This document shows positions 60,562 to 64,000 of a stretch of DNA of 64,000 nucleotides, piece after piece. A program made the position numbers and the translations under genes. The notes beneath the pieces were generated by a model. It did not search any database. It was given only the letters and a program-made list of their open reading frames with translations, and was not told the origin of the DNA. Location of the stretch: the NCBI GenBank assembly GCA_002722255.1, contig PBLD01000002.1, positions 32,972 to 96,971 on the forward strand. The letters are read 5' to 3'. Origin of the DNA: Winogradskyella sp. GTDB taxonomy: Bacteria > Bacteroidota > Bacteroidia > Flavobacteriales > Flavobacteriaceae. Within the stretch, counting starts at the first letter, position 1. Every line of letters begins with the position of its first letter.

Positions 60562-61206
60562 ATGATAACAAGAATAGCCATAGTAGATGATAATACTTTT
60601 CTTATAAAAACGGTAGAAGAAAAGCTTTCTTTTTTTGAAGATTTAGAAGTAAGATTTACAGCTATGAACGGCAAAGATGTTCTTGAAAAATTAGAAGCAA
60701 ACAATGGTATAGATTTAATTTTAATGGATATAGAAATGCCTGTAATGAACGGTATTGAAGCCACAGAATTGGTAAAGCAAAAGTATCCACAGATTAAGAT
60801 TATAATGCTTACTGTTTTTGATAATGACGAAAATATATTTAACGCCATAAAAGCTGGCGCAGATGGTTACTTACTTAAGGAAATAAATGCAGGAGACTTA
60901 CATTCTGGTATTATAGAAACACTTAATGGTGGTGCAGCTATGAATCCTTCAATAGCATTAAAAACATTAAAGCTACTAAGAAATCCTTTTGTTGAAGAGA
61001 AGGAAAAAGAGGAAATAAAATTAACCAGTAGAGAGGTTGATGTCTTAGAACAATTAAGCAAAGGTTTAAGTTATAATGCAGTTGCAGAAAATTTAATTCT
61101 TTCTACCGGAACAATTAGAAAGCATATTGAAAATATTTATCGCAAACTACAAGTTCATAATAAGTTAGAGGCTGTACAAAAAGCTAAACGCAATAATATT
61201 ATTTAA
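60562..61206 (+). CDS. NarL/LuxR-type response regulator
   Basis: A 214-residue protein with a receiver (acidic VDDN, Asp56 in LILMDIEMPVMNG, Lys in LLKEI) and a C-terminal LuxR HTH (about 145-205; LTSREVDVLEQLSKGLSYNAVAENL and STGTIRKHIENIYRKLQVHNKLEAV). It should be phosphorylated by the upstream TPR kinase, and perhaps formerly by the broken one. Target genes unknown. Confidence 0.92.
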   Translation: MITRIAIVDDNTFLIKTVEEKLSFFEDLEVRFTAMNGKDVLEKLEANNGIDLILMDIEMPVMNGIEATELVKQKYPQIKIIMLTVFDNDENIFNAIKAGADGYLLKEINAGDLHSGIIETLNGGAAMNPSIALKTLKLLRNPFVEEKEKEEIKLTSREVDVLEQLSKGLSYNAVAENLILSTGTIRKHIENIYRKLQVHNKLEAVQKAKRNNII

Positions 61207-61220
61207 CAACAAATCATTAT

Positions 61221-61254
61221 TGTCATCCTGAACTTGTTTCAGTATTTCATGACA
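61221..61254. repeat. Dispersed palindromic repeat acting as a shared terminator
   Basis: TGTCAT-C-CTGAA-CTTGT-TTCAG-N6-ATGACA forms a two-part hairpin between two convergent genes. I recognise the core CTGAACTTGTTTCAG with flanking TCATC as a short repeat seen in many flavobacterial intergenic regions. Only one copy is in this window. Confidence 0.5.
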
Positions 61255-61270
61255 AGACAAGTTTAAATTT

Positions 61271-61729
61271 TTAAGATTTTACTCTCACGCTTTCAGGTAC
61301 TAAAACAGTGTAATCTCCATTATTTCTTATTACATCACGCACAATAGAAGATGAGATGTAAGATGTTCTCGAGGCTGTAAGTAGAAATACAGTTTCAATT
61401 TTTGAAAGTTTTCTGTTAGTGTGTGCTATAGCTTTTTCAAACTCAAAGTCAGCAGGATTACGTAAACCTCTTAAAATAAATTCTGCATCAATTTCTTTGC
61501 AAAAATCTATAGTCAACCCTTCATAGGTAACCACCTTTACTTTAGGCTCATTCTTAAAGGCTTCTTCAATAAAATGTTTACGTTCTTCTAGAGAGAACAT
61601 ATATTTTTTTTCAGAATTTACACCAATGGCAACAATAACTTCATCAAAGAGTTTTACTCCACGTTTTATAATATCGTAATGTCCATTAGTAATAGGATCA
61701 AAGGATCCAGGGAATAGTGCGCGTCTCAT
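61271..61729 (-). CDS. coaD: Phosphopantetheine adenylyltransferase
   Basis: A 152-residue protein with the nucleotidyl-transferase motif FPGSFDPITNGHYDII (T/HxGH), GLRNPADFEFEKAIAHTNRKL and ISSSIVRDVIRNNGDY. It makes dephospho-CoA from 4'-phosphopantetheine and ATP, the fourth step of CoA synthesis. It starts 35 bases downstream of the ddl stop and is probably co-transcribed with it. Confidence 0.95.
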   Translation of the reverse strand: MRRALFPGSFDPITNGHYDIIKRGVKLFDEVIVAIGVNSEKKYMFSLEERKHFIEEAFKNEPKVKVVTYEGLTIDFCKEIDAEFILRGLRNPADFEFEKAIAHTNRKLSKIETVFLLTASRTSYISSSIVRDVIRNNGDYTVLVPESVRVKS

Positions 61730-61764
61730 TTGTGTAAACTTCTTTATGACCTCAAAGATAACTA

Positions 61765-62742
61765 TTAATTCTTCATTGCTTCTTCAATGGCATTACTAAA
61801 CAGATCTTTTAAACTAATACCAGCTTTTGCAGCTTGCTGAGGTAAAATACTTTCTTTGGTTAATCCAGGTACAGTATTTACTTCGAGAAGATGAGGTTCA
61901 TCATTTTTAAAAATAAATTCACTGCGAGAAAAACCTGTCATACCTAGAACCTCGTAAATTTTCTTGGCGATAGTTTCAACTTTGGTTTTATAATCCTCAG
62001 ATATTCTTGCTGGAGTAATCTCTTGAGATTTGCCTTCGTATTTTGCTTGGTAATCAAAGAAGTCATTTTCAGATACAATCTCTGTAATTGGTAATACAGT
62101 AGTATTTCCTTTATAAGAAATCACACCAACCGAAACTTCAGTGCCGTCTAAAAACTGTTCTATAATTATTTCGTCATCTTCTTTAAAAGAGGTTTCGATA
62201 GCCGTTTTTAAATCTTCTTTTTTATACACTTTAGAAATTCCAAAACTACTACCTGCTTTATTAGCTTTTACAAAACAAGGCAGACCAACTTTTTTAACAA
62301 TGTCCTCTTCATTAATAACATCTCCAAGGTTTACATAGTAACTCTCAGCAGTTTTAATACCGAAAGGTTTTAAGGTCGCTAGCAGGTCACGTTTATTAAA
62401 CGTTAATGCTGCTTGATACATGCTACAGCTAGTTTGAGGGATATTTAAGAGTTTAAAATAGGCTTGCATAAAACCGTCTTCACCTGGTGAACCATGAATA
62501 GCATTAAATACACAGTCAAATGTTATTTTTTCAGAATTAAGTGTAATTGAAAAATCATTTTTATCTACAGGAAATTCATCATTATTTTCATTTACATAAA
62601 CCCATTTCTCCTTAAAAATATGGATAGCATAAGGTGTATATAGATTGCGATCTAATGTTTCAAAAACAACATTGCCACTCTTTAACGAAATTTTATATTC
62701 GCTAGAGTAGCCTCCCATAATTATGGCGATATTTTTCTTCAT
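61765..62742 (-). CDS. ddl: D-alanine-D-alanine ligase
   Basis: A 325-residue ATP-grasp enzyme: NIAIIMGGYSSEYKISLKSG at the N-terminus (usually SxEhxVSL-type), AIHGSPGEDGFMQAYF, the Ala-binding region, FVKANKAGSSFGISKV and LLEVNTVPGLTKESILPQQAAKAGI. It joins two D-Ala for peptidoglycan. Length is typical. Confidence 0.95.
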   Translation of the reverse strand: MKKNIAIIMGGYSSEYKISLKSGNVVFETLDRNLYTPYAIHIFKEKWVYVNENNDEFPVDKNDFSITLNSEKITFDCVFNAIHGSPGEDGFMQAYFKLLNIPQTSCSMYQAALTFNKRDLLATLKPFGIKTAESYYVNLGDVINEEDIVKKVGLPCFVKANKAGSSFGISKVYKKEDLKTAIETSFKEDDEIIIEQFLDGTEVSVGVISYKGNTTVLPITEIVSENDFFDYQAKYEGKSQEITPARISEDYKTKVETIAKKIYEVLGMTGFSRSEFIFKNDEPHLLEVNTVPGLTKESILPQQAAKAGISLKDLFSNAIEEAMKN

Positions 62743-62894
62743 TTTTAAAGCCTAAAAACTAGGTGATATAAGTTGAACAAGTTGTAATGTAAAAGTATCA
62801 TTTATTTTCAATAATCTAAATGAAACGTAGCATACGTATATTAATTTTTTAACGTTAGATTATTTATTTAGATTTGTCAACAAGTTAGCAGCCT

Positions 62895-63446
62895 ATGAGT
62901 ATAGTAAAGTTTTTAACCAGTAAAGTGTTTTTTAAGCAATTAGCATTGGCCATTGTTGCTATTGTTGTTTTAAGTTTCTTAATTCTAAAATGGTTAAACA
63001 TTACAACTAATCATGGAGAGTTTGTAACCGTTCCAGACTTAAAAGGTAAATCCCTAGAAACTGTAGAGATAGAGCTCAACGATAACGACTTAAGAATGGA
63101 GATTCAGGATTCTGCAAACTATAATCCTAATTACCCAAAATATTCAGTTATAGAACAAAACCCAATTGCAGGTGCTCAGGTAAAGGAAAACAGAAAAATT
63201 TATTTAATACTTAACCCTTCAGGTTACCGCAAAGTTGAAGTACCAAATGTCTTAAAGCGTACTTTTAGGCAAGCTAAACCACAATTGGAAGCCTTAGAAT
63301 TTAAAATTGGCGAAATTACTTATATAGATAACATTGGTAAAGACGTTGTATTAGGGCTAAAACACAAAGGCAAAACTCTTGAGCCTGGAACAATGTTACC
63401 GCTAACATCTAAGATAGATGTAGTTTTAGGAAACGGAAATCGTTAA
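62895..63446 (+). CDS. PASTA-domain membrane protein
   Basis: The 183-residue protein has a short cytoplasmic N-terminus, one membrane helix (LALAIVAIVVLSFLILKWL) and two PASTA domains (about 40-108: VTVPDLKGKSLETVEIELNDNDL..; 112-183: VEVPNVLKRTFRQAKPQLEALEF..). PASTA domains bind cell-wall peptides in kinases and PBPs; here no kinase is attached. It is divergent from ddl, with a -7-like TAGATTTG about 20 bases before the ATG. It precedes rluD by five bases. Confidence 0.85.
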   Translation: MSIVKFLTSKVFFKQLALAIVAIVVLSFLILKWLNITTNHGEFVTVPDLKGKSLETVEIELNDNDLRMEIQDSANYNPNYPKYSVIEQNPIAGAQVKENRKIYLILNPSGYRKVEVPNVLKRTFRQAKPQLEALEFKIGEITYIDNIGKDVVLGLKHKGKTLEPGTMLPLTSKIDVVLGNGNR

Positions 63447-63451
63447 TTAGT

Positions 63452-64000
63452 ATGGCAGATATTGTAGATATGTCTGAGGAGGAAGATGAACTTTATGAGC
63501 ATTACGCTTTTAAGGTAGAGAAAGGACAGCAACCCCTTCGTATTGATAAATACTTAATGAATTTTGTTGAAAATGCCACGCGAAACAAAATTCAACAAGC
63601 AGCAAAAGAGGGTTCTATTTTTGTGAACGGCACTCCTGTAAAATCTAATTACAAGGTAAAACCCAACGATCATATTACTGTAAAATTTGAGCATCCACCA
63701 CATGAGTATTTGTTGGTTGCAGAAGATATTCCAATAGATATTGTTTACGAAGATGATGATTTACTTGTAGTAAACAAACCAGCTGGTATGGTGGTGCATC
63801 CTGGTCATGGTAACTATTCTGGGACTTTAATCAATGGATTAATCTATCATTTTGAAAATTTGCCAAACAACTCTAGTAATCGACCTGGTTTGGTACATCG
63901 TATAGATAAAGATACAAGCGGACTTTTAGTTGTTGCTAAAACCGAACAAGCTATGGCACATTTATCTAACCAGTTTGCTGAAAAAACCAGTGAACGCGAG
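63452..64000 (+). CDS. rluD: RluD-type 23S rRNA pseudouridine synthase (cut by right edge)
   Basis: The visible 183 codons encode an acidic N-terminal tail, an S4 domain (LRIDKYLMNFVENATRNKIQQAAKEGSIFVNGTPVKSNYKV, about 25-65) and the start of the catalytic domain with VNKPAGMVVHPG and HRIDKDTSGLLVVAK (catalytic Asp). RluD makes pseudouridines in helix 69 of 23S rRNA. The C-terminal half lies beyond the window. Confidence 0.92.
   Translation, partial: MADIVDMSEEEDELYEHYAFKVEKGQQPLRIDKYLMNFVENATRNKIQQAAKEGSIFVNGTPVKSNYKVKPNDHITVKFEHPPHEYLLVAEDIPIDIVYEDDDLLVVNKPAGMVVHPGHGNYSGTLINGLIYHFENLPNNSSNRPGLVHRIDKDTSGLLVVAKTEQAMAHLSNQFAEKTSERE

Overview
The window is about 64 kb of AT-rich chromosome from a member of the Bacteroidota, almost certainly a Flavobacteriaceae species. 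The signs are T9SS-sorted and gliding-type surface proteins, an OmpA/TonB-receptor-type barrel, promoters with a TAnnTTTG -7 element and little Shine-Dalgarno signal, lipoproteins with the LxxC box, and flavobacterial gene neighbourhoods (era/der, alaS with an M23 peptidase and a MerR gene). No rRNA, tRNA, CRISPR array or intact insertion sequence was seen.

Layout. 0-1.9 kb: start of a nitrous oxide reductase (nos) operon (c-type cytochrome, fasciclin lipoprotein, nosZ 5' end) divergent from an Rrf2-type Fe-S regulator. 1.9-8.6 kb: a seven-gene TetR-controlled ABC efflux operon. 8.6-10.8 kb: mostly non-coding, with one transglutaminase-like gene. 10.8-19.5 kb: a sigma-54 activator followed by a signalling and surface-protein operon with a candidate -24/-12 promoter and two upstream palindromes. 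19.6-37.4 kb: a low-oxygen/stress island with seven two-domain universal stress proteins, Hsp20, a beta-CASP nuclease, an ATP-cone/Mrr-like nuclease, a PAS histidine kinase, a receiver-Crp fusion regulator, a dead D-lactate dehydrogenase and formate-THF ligase. 37.5-64 kb: housekeeping and envelope genes (era, der, T9SS type B lectin protein, outer-membrane barrel, TPM/LemA cluster, alaS, GSCFA, PQQ-like propeller), a TPR histidine kinase pair of which one is broken, a NarL-type regulator, coaD, ddl, a PASTA protein and rluD (cut by the right edge).

Main discovery. Twelve promoters in this window share one architecture. A 14-base Crp/Fnr-like dyad (HTGAY-N4-RTCAT) is followed by 22 bases (23 in one case) and then a Bacteroidota -7 element (TAnnTTTR or close to it). 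They serve the nos operon, the Rrf2 gene, six universal-stress-protein units or single genes (counting the kinase unit separately), hsp20, the PAS kinase/receiver-Crp operon itself, formate-THF ligase, and two gene-free stretches. Each gene-free stretch ends in a strong intrinsic terminator on the same strand. I read these as two tandem small RNA genes of about 80 and 200 nt (28.2-28.6 kb). The likely controller is the receiver-Crp fusion protein encoded between them and the kinase gene, so the island looks like a self-regulated microaerobic regulon with dedicated sRNAs. The promoter pattern is read directly from the sequence; the identity of the regulator and the existence of the RNAs are inference.
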